Assembly (NCBI RefSeq): GCF_011174775.1
Contig: NZ_JAANHS010000008.1
Span: 1-64,000 of the forward strand
Reading direction: 5' to 3'
Length of the DNA stretch: 64,000 nt
Source of the DNA: Rhodobacter calidifons
Lineage (GTDB): Bacteria; Pseudomonadota; Alphaproteobacteria; Rhodobacterales; Rhodobacteraceae
Each line of letters begins with the position of its first letter. Position 1 is the first letter of the stretch. Shown one piece after another: positions 1-7,403 of this stretch. The notes beneath the pieces were generated by a model that did no database searches, was not told the DNA's origin, and saw nothing but the letters and a program-made list of their open reading frames with translations. The position numbers and the translations under genes were made by a program.

Positions 1-283
1 CACTCGGCACACCCATCACTGAGGCCAAGGGATAAGTCCGTCTGGGGGAAGGGGAACTCTGGCCTTCAGGAGATTTGCGCAACAGAGCCGTCAGACTTGC
101 CCTTGGTCATCCTGTCCTCACCGATGCATTTGCAAGGTATATGCATTACTGCACGATCCCGCGCCGGTGGCAAGAGCTACGGCGTCCGCGTCACAGTCTG
201 ACGCAAGACTGCAAACAAACTGTCGTCGAGCTGTCATGCGCCAGTCGTAGAGCGGAGACGCCGCTCTCGTCCGGGTCCGTCCG
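1..283. other. Left-edge region with no recognisable gene
   Basis: No open frame here resembles a known protein; the long frames that cross it are antisense or out-of-frame shadows of the downstream glycosyltransferase gene. The stretch around 120-150 is less GC-rich than its surroundings and holds repeated TGCAT words, so it could contain the promoter of the following operon, but I see no convincing -35/-10 pair. Confidence 0.4.
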
Positions 284-1117
284 ATGTTCTCCAGCGCAAC
301 GCCCGTTCCCCTGTCGCCCCCGCCCCCCCGGCTTTCCGTGGTGGTGCCGCTGCACAACGAGGAAGGCGCGATCGACGCTCTGGTCGCCGAAATCGCCACA
401 GTGCTTGCGGGCTGGTCCTATGAACTGCTTCTGGTGGATGACGGAACGACCGACGGCACCCGCGCGCGCTGTCTGGCGCTGGCCAGGCGGGATGCACGGA
501 TCGTGGTGCTCGGGCATCCGCGGTCGGGCGGTCAGTCGGCGGCGCTGCATTCCGGGGTCCTGGCGGCCCGGGCCTCGGTCGTGGCGACACTGGACGGAGA
601 CGGGCAGAACCCGCCCGAAAACCTGCCCGGACTGGTCGCACCGCTGATCGGTCCGGAGGCCGACCCGACCTGCGGCCTGGTTGCCGGACAGCGCATCGGA
701 CGCAAGGACAGCCTGTCCAAGCGCCTGGCCTCGCGCCTGGCCAACGGCCTGCGCGCGGCCGTCCTGCGCGACGGGACGCGCGACACGGGCTGCGGGCTCA
801 AGGCCTTCCGGCGCGAGGCCTTCCTCGCCCTGCCCTATTTCAACCACATGCACCGCTATCTGCCGGCGCTGTTTGCCCGCGAGGGCTGGCAGGTGCGGCA
901 CGTCAACGTCACCCATGCCCCGCGCCGCAGCGGCCGGTCGAAATACCGCAACCTTGACCGCGCCCTTGCCGGGATCCTGGACCTTGCCGGTGTCGCCTGG
1001 CTGATCCACCGCCGCAAGCGCGCCCGGGCCGAGCGCCTTACCCCTCTGCCCGGACCCGTCCCGCTGGAGGGCACGGCTCAGGCAACCAACCTCACGAAAG
1101 GACGGATCGATGCCTGA
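284..1117 (+). CDS. Glycosyltransferase family 2, polyprenyl-phosphate sugar transferase type
   Basis: 277 aa. This is a GT-A fold glycosyltransferase of the dolichol/undecaprenyl-phosphate glycosyltransferase (DPM1/ArnC) group. Expected role: transfer of a sugar from a nucleotide-sugar to a polyprenyl phosphate on the cytoplasmic face, making a lipid-linked donor for membrane glycosyltransferases. Seen: an SVVVPLHNEEG start of the catalytic domain at about 18-28, the VDDG nucleotide-binding motif at 51-54, DGDGQNP at 104-110 in the place of the metal-binding DxD motif, and a TGCGLKAFRR segment. Only one weakly hydrophobic stretch lies near the C-terminus, so it lacks the two clear membrane helices of ArnC; the small membrane protein encoded next may supply the anchor. 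The start at ATG 284 has a weak ribosome site. First gene of an apparent six-gene operon; it overlaps the next gene by 8 bp. The sugar is unknown. Confidence 0.85.
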   Translation: MFSSATPVPLSPPPPRLSVVVPLHNEEGAIDALVAEIATVLAGWSYELLLVDDGTTDGTRARCLALARRDARIVVLGHPRSGGQSAALHSGVLAARASVVATLDGDGQNPPENLPGLVAPLIGPEADPTCGLVAGQRIGRKDSLSKRLASRLANGLRAAVLRDGTRDTGCGLKAFRREAFLALPYFNHMHRYLPALFAREGWQVRHVNVTHAPRRSGRSKYRNLDRALAGILDLAGVAWLIHRRKRARAERLTPLPGPVPLEGTAQATNLTKGRIDA

Positions 1118-1433
1118 AACCCTCTGGGCCTGGCTGCATGTCGACAGCTGGACCGAATTCACCTGGGTTCTGATCGGCCTGTGCGGCCAGCTGCTCTTCA
1201 CGGCGCGCTTCCTGGTCCAGTGGATCGCCTCCGAGCGCGAGAAGCGGTCGGTGATCCCGATCGCCTTCTGGTACTTCTCCCTGGCGGGGGGCCTTGTCCT
1301 GTTCAGCTATGCGCTCTGGCGGCGCGATCCGGTGTTCATCCTGGGCCAGTCGATGGGGCTGGTGATCTACATCCGCAATCTCTGGCTGATCCATGCCGAG
1401 CACCAGCATCACCCGGCCGGCGCCAAGCACTGA
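1110..1433 (+). CDS. Small lipid-A biosynthesis N-terminal domain (LABN) membrane protein
   Basis: 107 aa with about three membrane helices. It matches the LABN domain family: a WVLIGLCGQLLFTARFLVQW helix, then SVIPIAFWYFSLAGG and a third helix with GQSMGLVIYIRNLWLI. Such stand-alone proteins typically sit beside ArnC-like transferases and ArnT-like glycosyltransferases. Inference: a membrane partner for the upstream transferase or for flipping of the lipid-linked sugar. AAAGGACGG lies just before ATG 1110, a good ribosome site, and the start overlaps the previous stop, so the two are probably translationally coupled. The biochemical role of this family is poorly defined. Confidence 0.85.
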   Translation: MPETLWAWLHVDSWTEFTWVLIGLCGQLLFTARFLVQWIASEREKRSVIPIAFWYFSLAGGLVLFSYALWRRDPVFILGQSMGLVIYIRNLWLIHAEHQHHPAGAKH

Positions 1434-2874
1434 CCGGACCTCGGCGCCGGCGCATGCCGCGCTGGCGGTGGCGCTGGTGCTGGTGGCCTGTCGGCTGGTG
1501 CTGGGCGCCCTGGACCGGACCGAGCTTTCGACGGACGAGGCGCAGTACTGGTTCTGGGGCCAGTCCCCGGACTTCGGGGCCTATTCGAAACCGCCGCTGA
1601 TCGGCTAGATCATCCGGGCCTCGACCGAGCTGTTCGGCCAGTCGGTCGCTGCGGTCCGGCTTCCGGCGGTTTTCATGCATGCCGCCACGGCCGCGGTGAT
1701 CTTCGCCTGCGCGCGGCAGCTCGTGCCGCTGTCTGTCGCCGCGCTTGCGGCCCTGCTTTACCTTGTCGCGCCGGCGGTTGCGCTTGGCTCTGCGCTGATG
1801 ACGACCGACACGCCGCTGCTTCTGGCCGCCTCCCTGGCCCTGCTGGCGCAACTGACCGCCGGCAAGGCGCGCGCCCTGGGACAGCGGGCCCCCGGCGCGG
1901 CGGTCGTCCTCGGGCTGGCGCTGGGTCTGGGGCTTCTGGCCAAGCACGCGATGCTGTTCTGGCTTCTGGGGGCAACGTTCGCCGCGCTGGTCGCGCCCGC
2001 TTTCCGGCTTGCCCGGACCGACCTCCTGGTCGCCGTCGGGACCATGGCTGCGGTGATCGCTCCGCATCTTCTCTGGCTTGCCCGGCACGGCTTCGTCACC
2101 TTCCGGCACATCGAGGCCATCACCGAAGGCCACGGCCTGTCGCTGCTGCGCCCGATGCAGTTTCTTGCCGAACAGTTCCTGGTCGCCGGACCGATCACCT
2201 TCGCGGCCCTGCTGGTCGCGCTGCGCGACCGATCCACGCCGGGGCTGGCCGCCCTGGCGCTGACACCGCTGCTGATCGTCCTGGCGCAAGGGGTCAAGGG
2301 GCCGGTGCTGGCGAACTGGGCGGTGCTCTACCTGGTGCCGGGCAGCATCCTCGCGGCGCAGGTGCTGGAGCGACGGCGCTGGCTGGCCGGTCTGTCGCTG
2401 GCGCTGGGGCTGGCAGTCTCGATCGCGCTGCCGCTGGCGAAAGCCTTCGGGACCGACCTGCAAAGGCCGGACGGGCGCCCGCTTCTGTCGCGCTATCTGG
2501 GCCACGCCGGGATTGCCGACTGGGCGCTCGGCATCGCCGCCGCACAGGGCGCGGATGTGCTGATCGCAAGGGACCGCGACCTTCTGGCCGACCTGTCCTG
2601 GTTCGCCGCCGGTTCCGGCCCGGCCATCCGCGCCGTTCCGCCCACCGGCCTTCCGGCCCATCACTGGGAACTGACCGCCGCCTATCGGCCAGAGGACGGG
2701 GCTCGAGCGCTCCTGCTTCTGCGGCGTGGCGCAACGCTTCCCTGCGCCGATGCCGAGATCATCGCCCGCACCGTTGCACCGCCCGGTTTTGCCGGAGGCG
2801 ACGTGCTTCTGCTCTACAGCCTACCCGACCCGGGCTGCCTGGCTGCAACCGCATCCGAAGGGGGACCGACATGA
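1393..2874 (+). pseudogene. ArnT-like membrane glycosyltransferase interrupted by an amber codon
   Basis: Reading from ATG 1393, the frame runs 71 codons, meets TAG at 1606-1608, then continues open in the same frame to 2874. Before the stop it has the family signature DRTELSTDEAQYWFW (first-loop acidic residues that bind the lipid-linked donor) and YSKPPLIG; after it, IIRASTELFGQSVAAVRLP and then many hydrophobic helices. In relatives a tryptophan normally follows PPLIG or PPLVA, so the change is most simply TGG to TAG. Intact, it would be a 493-aa lipid-linked-sugar glycosyltransferase (GT39/GT83 type) acting on the periplasmic face. The start overlaps the preceding gene by 41 bp, and the end overlaps the next gene as ATGA. 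The rest of the frame is undamaged, suggesting either recent inactivation, a base error, or readthrough. Confidence 0.85.
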
Positions 2875-3617
2875 CACCGCAGACCCTGCTGATCGCCTTC
2901 CTGCTGGTCTTCGTCACCGTGCAGACGCTTTTCGCGGCGTTCCCGGGCATCGACCTGGCCGTGTCTGCGCTCTTTGCCGATGGCAGTCGCGGCTTTCCCT
3001 GGACCATGGGGATTGCGCCCGACATCAATCTGGCGGTGCGCCGCCTGGGAGAGGTCGCCACCCTCCTCCTGCTGCTCGGCATCCTCTACGGGCTGACCTC
3101 CGGAAAGACACCCCGCGATCATGTCCGGCTGCTGGCCTATCCGTTCCTTTGCGTCGCGCTGGCCAGCGGCGTGGTGGTCAACGTCCTGTTGAAATCCCAT
3201 GTCGGCCGGGCCCGACCCGTTACGCTGGCCGATTTCGGCGGAACCGCGCAGTTCACGCCGCCCTGGCAGGTGGTCGAGGAATGTGCGCGCAACTGTTCCT
3301 TCGTCTCGGGCGAGGTCGCGCTGGCCGCAGGCCTGGCCATCCCGACCATCGTCATCCTCTGGCCCCACCTCACGCGGACCCACAGCCGGGTGCTGGCCGT
3401 CGGTCTTGCAGCGGCCTACATCCTGCTGACCGCGACCCTCCGGGTCGGTCTTGGGCGGCATTTCCTCTCCGATGTGGTCTTTTCCACGCTCTTCTCCGCA
3501 GCGGCCGCCCTCGCGCTCTATACGGTCCTCGGCATTGCCCGCGCGCGCCTCAGCCTGCCCGGCCGCGCGTCCCGCAGACCGGCGATCGAGCTTGTCGAAC
3601 AGAGGGGCGTCTATTGA
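2871..3617 (+). CDS. PAP2-family membrane phosphatase (lipid phosphatase)
   Basis: 248 aa with about six membrane helices. PAP2 motif 1 is KSHVGRARP (108-116) and motif 3 is R191-x5-H197-x3-D201 within LRVGLGRHFLSD. Motif 2, usually PSGH, reads SFVSGEVA (143-150), with Glu148 where the histidine is usual. Likely role: removing a phosphate from a lipid such as lipid A or a polyprenyl diphosphate at the periplasmic face. It overlaps the disrupted glycosyltransferase gene upstream by ATGA and the next glycosyltransferase gene by TTGA, so it is embedded in the operon. The motif 2 change might lower activity, or it may mark a subfamily; I cannot tell which from sequence. Confidence 0.82.
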   Translation: MTPQTLLIAFLLVFVTVQTLFAAFPGIDLAVSALFADGSRGFPWTMGIAPDINLAVRRLGEVATLLLLLGILYGLTSGKTPRDHVRLLAYPFLCVALASGVVVNVLLKSHVGRARPVTLADFGGTAQFTPPWQVVEECARNCSFVSGEVALAAGLAIPTIVILWPHLTRTHSRVLAVGLAAAYILLTATLRVGLGRHFLSDVVFSTLFSAAAALALYTVLGIARARLSLPGRASRRPAIELVEQRGVY

Positions 3618-5263
3618 CCCTTGCGCTTTCGGCCAGACCCGCATGGCTTGGCGCGACCCGAGGCTGGCTGGCCCTGACCCTGTTCGCGCTGCTGGCCTTC
3701 CTGCCCGCGCTGACCGCGCTGCCGGTGGTGGACCGGGACGAGGCGCGCTTTGTGCAGGCCAGTCGGCAGATGGTGGCCAGCCGGGACTACATCGACATCC
3801 GCTTTCAGGACGAACCCCGCCACAAGAAGCCGGTCGGGATCTACTGGCTGCAAAGCGCCGCCGTCCTGGCATCGGGCGGCGGCCCGGACGCCCCGCTCTG
3901 GGTCTACCGCCTGCCGTCGCTGGCAGGCGCCGTCCTGTCGGTGCTTCTGGTTGCGGTCGTGGGGATGCCGCTTTTCGGACGACAGGCGGCGCTCCTGGCC
4001 GCGGCAGTCTTTGCCGGCGGCCTGGTGATCGGCGGCGAGGCGCGGATCGCCAAGACCGACGCGGCACTGCTGGCGACAATCCTTGTCGCACAGGCGGTCC
4101 TGGCACGGCTTTACCTGCGACAGGTCTCCGGTCAGGGCGCGGGTTTCGCCTTCTGGCTGGCCATTGCGGCCGGAACCCTGATCAAGGGACCGATCGGCCC
4201 GATGGTCCCGGCGCTGACCGTTCTGGCGCTGGTCGCGCTTGACCGCCGGGCGGACTGGCTGCGCCCGCTCTGGTCGCCATGGCCCATTGTCCTGGCGCTG
4301 GCCGTGGTCCTGCCCTGGTTCATCGCCATCACCCTGCGCAGCGAGGGCGCCTTCTGGCTGGGCTCGGTCGGTGCCGACCTCCTGCCCAAGATCACCTCGG
4401 GACAGGAAGGCAAGGGCGCGCCGCCGGGCAGCTACCTGATGCTTCTCTGGCTGACCTTCTGGCCCGCGACACCGCTGCTTCTCCTCGCCCTGCCAACAAT
4501 CTGGCGCGCGCGGAGCGAACCGGCCACCCGGTTCTGCCTGGCCTGGATCGTCCCGGTCTGGCTGGTCTACGAGGCGGTCCCGACCAAGCTGATCCACTAC
4601 ACCCTGCCCGCCTACCCCGCCCTTGCCCTGCTGGCCGTGGCCCATCTGCCCGAAGGGCTCGCCACCGCATCGCGGCTGCTCCGCGGGCTGGCGGCGGTCG
4701 CGATCCTGCCGGGACTTGCCCTTGGCCTCGCCGTCGCCGTCTTTGCCATCACTCAGAACGCCATGCCTGCCGCCATGCTTGCGCTTGCCGGGCTGGCGGG
4801 GGCGGTCGTCGCCCTGGTCCTTGCGCTGCGTTCCGCCCGGGCATCGAAGCCCTGGACGCTGGCCGCGCAGGCCGCCCTTGCCGGTGCGCTTCTGCATGCC
4901 GGGCTGATCTCGGCCGCAGCCCGCATCCCGGCCCTCTGGCCGACCGAGACCGCCATTGCCGCCGCGTCCCGCATCGCCCAGGCCCAGGGATGCGACAAAC
5001 CGATCCTGACCGGCTGGGGCTATGGCGAGCCCTCGCTGGTCTGGCGCGGCGGGCAGAAGACCGCCCTCTACCCCGCCTCGGCCACCGCCGCCGAGGTCGT
5101 ACGACCCGGCGCCTGCCAGGTGGTCGTGCGCGCCCGATCCGGCGCCACGGCCCCGATCCCCCTGATCCCGGGATGCCGCCCGGCACAGACCGCGACCGGC
5201 CTTGGCCTCGGGATGGGCCGCTGGGTCACGCTCGATGTCCTCGACTGCCGGGGGTGGCCATGA
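3614..5263 (+). CDS. ArnT-like membrane glycosyltransferase (GT39/GT83)
   Basis: 549 aa. This is the intact paralogue of the interrupted gene upstream. The family signature VVDRDEARFVQASRQM (about 38-53) carries the acidic residues of the first periplasmic loop, followed by FQDEPRHKKPVGIYWLQSA, where KKP corresponds to the KPP element of ArnT. Many hydrophobic helices follow, then a soluble-looking C-terminal part. Expected reaction: transfer of a sugar from a polyprenyl-phosphate carrier to an envelope lipid (lipid A, core or another acceptor). Start: TTG 3614 overlaps the upstream TGA. The frame stays open further upstream, but that part is antisense to nothing recognisable and the protein homology begins here; no in-frame ATG lies near. 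Its stop overlaps the next gene as ATGA. Confidence 0.87.
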   Translation: MTLALSARPAWLGATRGWLALTLFALLAFLPALTALPVVDRDEARFVQASRQMVASRDYIDIRFQDEPRHKKPVGIYWLQSAAVLASGGGPDAPLWVYRLPSLAGAVLSVLLVAVVGMPLFGRQAALLAAAVFAGGLVIGGEARIAKTDAALLATILVAQAVLARLYLRQVSGQGAGFAFWLAIAAGTLIKGPIGPMVPALTVLALVALDRRADWLRPLWSPWPIVLALAVVLPWFIAITLRSEGAFWLGSVGADLLPKITSGQEGKGAPPGSYLMLLWLTFWPATPLLLLALPTIWRARSEPATRFCLAWIVPVWLVYEAVPTKLIHYTLPAYPALALLAVAHLPEGLATASRLLRGLAAVAILPGLALGLAVAVFAITQNAMPAAMLALAGLAGAVVALVLALRSARASKPWTLAAQAALAGALLHAGLISAAARIPALWPTETAIAAASRIAQAQGCDKPILTGWGYGEPSLVWRGGQKTALYPASATAAEVVRPGACQVVVRARSGATAPIPLIPGCRPAQTATGLGLGMGRWVTLDVLDCRGWP

Positions 5264-6123
5264 AACACGCCGGGTCCCGCGACCAGTTCCTTGCCGCTGG
5301 CCGTCCCGAAGGCCTCAGGCCGACCCCGGGCCGCAGGCTGGCCGCTGCGGTCAGGCGGCAAAGCCGGCTGTCCTGGCTCGGAACCTTCGCCTGCGCCCTC
5401 CTGCTGGTTGCCGTCGTCGCGGACGGCGCCGTGCGCGATCTGGCGCGCAGCCTCGATCCTTCGGTCGTGGCGGTGCTGCGGGGCGTCACCCAGTTCGGCA
5501 ACTCGGCCTGGCCGATCGGCATTTCCCTGCTGCTTCTCGGCGCCGTCACCATCGTCGCGCGTCAGGCCAACCCGTTTCCGCGTGAAGCGCTTCGGAACCT
5601 GCGCTCGGCCCTGCTTCTGGTGCTGGGGTCGGTGGCGATCAGCGGCACGATTGCCAGCCTTACGAAGAACCTGATCGGCCGCGCCCGGCCCTCGACAGGT
5701 GACGCACAGGTGTTCGAGTTCGCCGCCATGACCTTCCGCGCCGGATGGGCCGCCTTCCCGTCGGGCCATTCCACCACCGCCATCGCCTGCGCGATTGCCC
5801 TCGCTGTCGCCTTGCCGCGACAGGCCTTCTTCTGGCTGGCGCTGGGACTTCTCACGGCGCTGTCGCGGGCCTTCCTCGGCGTCCACTGGCTGTCGGACTG
5901 CCTGGCAGGTCTGGCGCTGGGGACACTGGTCACACTTGCCTTGCGCGACTGGATGGAACGACGCGGGCACCGGTTCCGCATCGATCCGGCCCTGTTGCCG
6001 CAGGTTCTGGGCAGAGGGGCGTGGATCGGCCTCTCCGCCTTGTGGGTTCATGCCGGACGTGCCGCAAGACGCGCAGGCCTCTGGGTCAGCCAGCGACTCT
6101 CGGCCCTCAAGTCCGGACGCTGA
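5260..6123 (+). CDS. PAP2-family membrane phosphatase
   Basis: 287 aa. All three PAP2 motifs are canonical: KNLIGRARP (136-144), PSGH (167-170) and SRAFLGVHWLSD (202-213, with His209 the expected nucleophile and Asp213 its partner). About six membrane helices follow a 35-residue basic N-terminal tail. Likely a lipid phosphatase acting at the outer face of the inner membrane, on lipid A phosphate or a polyprenyl diphosphate. It is the last gene of the operon, and the start ATG overlaps the glycosyltransferase stop as ATGA. Pairing with the preceding glycosyltransferase suggests phosphate removal and sugar addition on the same target, which is inference. The long frame extending upstream of 5260 is a shadow. 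Confidence 0.88.
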   Translation: MKHAGSRDQFLAAGRPEGLRPTPGRRLAAAVRRQSRLSWLGTFACALLLVAVVADGAVRDLARSLDPSVVAVLRGVTQFGNSAWPIGISLLLLGAVTIVARQANPFPREALRNLRSALLLVLGSVAISGTIASLTKNLIGRARPSTGDAQVFEFAAMTFRAGWAAFPSGHSTTAIACAIALAVALPRQAFFWLALGLLTALSRAFLGVHWLSDCLAGLALGTLVTLALRDWMERRGHRFRIDPALLPQVLGRGAWIGLSALWVHAGRAARRAGLWVSQRLSALKSGR

Positions 6124-6147
6124 GGCGCCAGACGCTTTCCACCATTC

Positions 6148-6163
6148 GGCAAGGGCCCTTGCC
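6148..6163. other. 16-bp perfect palindrome downstream of the envelope operon
   Basis: GGCAAGGGCCCTTGCC is its own reverse complement and starts 25 bp after the stop of the last operon gene. With no spacer between the arms it can form only a hairpin that loses central pairs, and no T-run follows. It may contribute to transcript ending or be a protein-binding dyad. The rest of 6124-6310 shows nothing recognisable. Confidence 0.4.
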
Positions 6164-6332
6164 AGACCCTCTCCGGCGCCCGGCGCCCGCCTTGTGCGGC
6201 ACCCGCTGATGCAAAGGACCATCGCACCCGCTTCCGGCAGCCTTGCGACGCAGGGCCGCAGAGGCCCGGCCTTGCCGTCACCGTGCCGGGCCAAGCCAAT
6301 CCGCGCCGGTCGCCGGTCTTTTCATTTTGTTA

Positions 6333-6362
6333 TTGTCATAGCTTTGAACTTTACGATATAAA
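6333..6362 (+). promoter_or_regulatory. Promoter of the RND efflux operon
   Basis: TTGTCA at 6333-6338 and TATAAA at 6357-6362 are 18 bp apart in an island of low GC (about 6320-6370) inside very GC-rich DNA. This fits a sigma-70 type promoter 31 bp before the start codon of the membrane fusion protein gene. An ArsR-family repressor encoded at the operon end would be expected to bind this AT-rich stretch, but I see no strong inverted repeat over it. Confidence 0.6.
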
Positions 6363-6392
6363 TGAAACCTGAAAATCGAAGGCCCGAATCCC

Positions 6393-7403
6393 ATGTTGCG
6401 AACCGCTCTGCTGCCCAGGCTCCTTCTCCTCTCGCTTCTGCCGGCCGGCCCGCTTCTGGCCGACCCCTTCACCGTCGCCCCCATGCCGGTCACGGTCTGG
6501 AAGTCCGTTTATGGCAGCGTCGAGGCGCGTGACCGCATCCCGGCGCGCTCGCGCATCGGCGGCACGCTGGTGGACCTTTCGGTCAGCGAAGGCGACAGCG
6601 TGACCGCGGGTCAGGAAATCGCCCGCATCGTCGATGACAAGCTGGATTTCCAGCTGGCCGCCCTTTCCGCACAGCGCGAGGCGCTTGAGGCGCAACTGGC
6701 CAATGCCGAGACCGACCTGCAACGCGGCGAGGATCTCTTGAAGAACGGCGTCACCACCCTGCAACGGGTTGATGCGCTGCGCACCCAGGTCGATGTGCTG
6801 AAGGGCCAGATCATGGCGCTTTCCGCCCAGGCCGACGTCGTGGCCCAGCAGGCGAAAGAGGGCGTGGTGCTGGCGCCGGTCGCGGGCTGCGTGCTGGACG
6901 TGCCGGTCACCCGGGGGGCGGTCCTGATGCCGGGCGAAGTCGTGGCCGTGGTCGGCGGCGGCGGAACCTTCCTGCGCCTTGCCGTGCCCGAACGCCATGC
7001 GACCGCACTGGAGGCCGGGGACCGGATCCGCATCACCGAAGGCGGCGCCGACCGCGAGGGCAGGCTCGCCCGCCTCTATCCGCTGATCGAGGGCGGCCGC
7101 GTCACCGCGGATGTCGAGATCGAGAACCTGCCCGACAGCTTTGTCGGCAAGCGGATGCTGGTCAGCCTGCCGGTCGGCGAACGCGCGGCGCTGATGGTGC
7201 CGCAAGCCGCGCTATTCACCCGCGCCGGGCTGGATTTCGTGACCCTGCAAACCGCCTCCGGCCCCGTGCTGCGCAGCGTCGTCCCGGGCGAGACGCACCG
7301 CATCGACGGCATTCCCATGGTCGAGGTCGTCACCGGCCTCGTCCCGGGCGATGTCGTCCTGCCCGCTTCTGAGGCAGCCCAGGTCAGGGCAAGCCATGAC
7401 TGA
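6393..7403 (+). CDS. RND efflux periplasmic adaptor (membrane fusion protein)
   Basis: 336 aa. A 24-residue signal peptide (hydrophobic LLLLSLLPAGPLL, then A-D) targets it to the periplasm. Next come a barrel-sandwich half-motif (RSRIGGTLVDLSVSEGDSV), a coiled-coil hairpin rich in Ala, Glu and Leu (about 90-150), the second half-motif (VLAPVAGCVLDVPVTRG) and a beta-barrel region. Role: links the inner-membrane RND pump to an outer-membrane channel. No TolC-like gene lies in this operon, so the channel must come from elsewhere. First gene after the promoter; its stop overlaps the pump gene by 8 bp. Confidence 0.9.
   Translation: MLRTALLPRLLLLSLLPAGPLLADPFTVAPMPVTVWKSVYGSVEARDRIPARSRIGGTLVDLSVSEGDSVTAGQEIARIVDDKLDFQLAALSAQREALEAQLANAETDLQRGEDLLKNGVTTLQRVDALRTQVDVLKGQIMALSAQADVVAQQAKEGVVLAPVAGCVLDVPVTRGAVLMPGEVVAVVGGGGTFLRLAVPERHATALEAGDRIRITEGGADREGRLARLYPLIEGGRVTADVEIENLPDSFVGKRMLVSLPVGERAALMVPQAALFTRAGLDFVTLQTASGPVLRSVVPGETHRIDGIPMVEVVTGLVPGDVVLPASEAAQVRASHD

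Noticed and set aside
1606-1608. The amber codon as a pyrrolysine site, given the MttB-family gene in the window
   Set aside because: The glycosyltransferase family does not use pyrrolysine, the MttB homologue here has no amber codon, and no pyl genes are visible.
2726-5263. An 845-codon fusion frame covering the PAP2 and glycosyltransferase genes
   Set aside because: Its first part is out of frame with the real PAP2 protein; only the part from TTG 3614 matches a known family.
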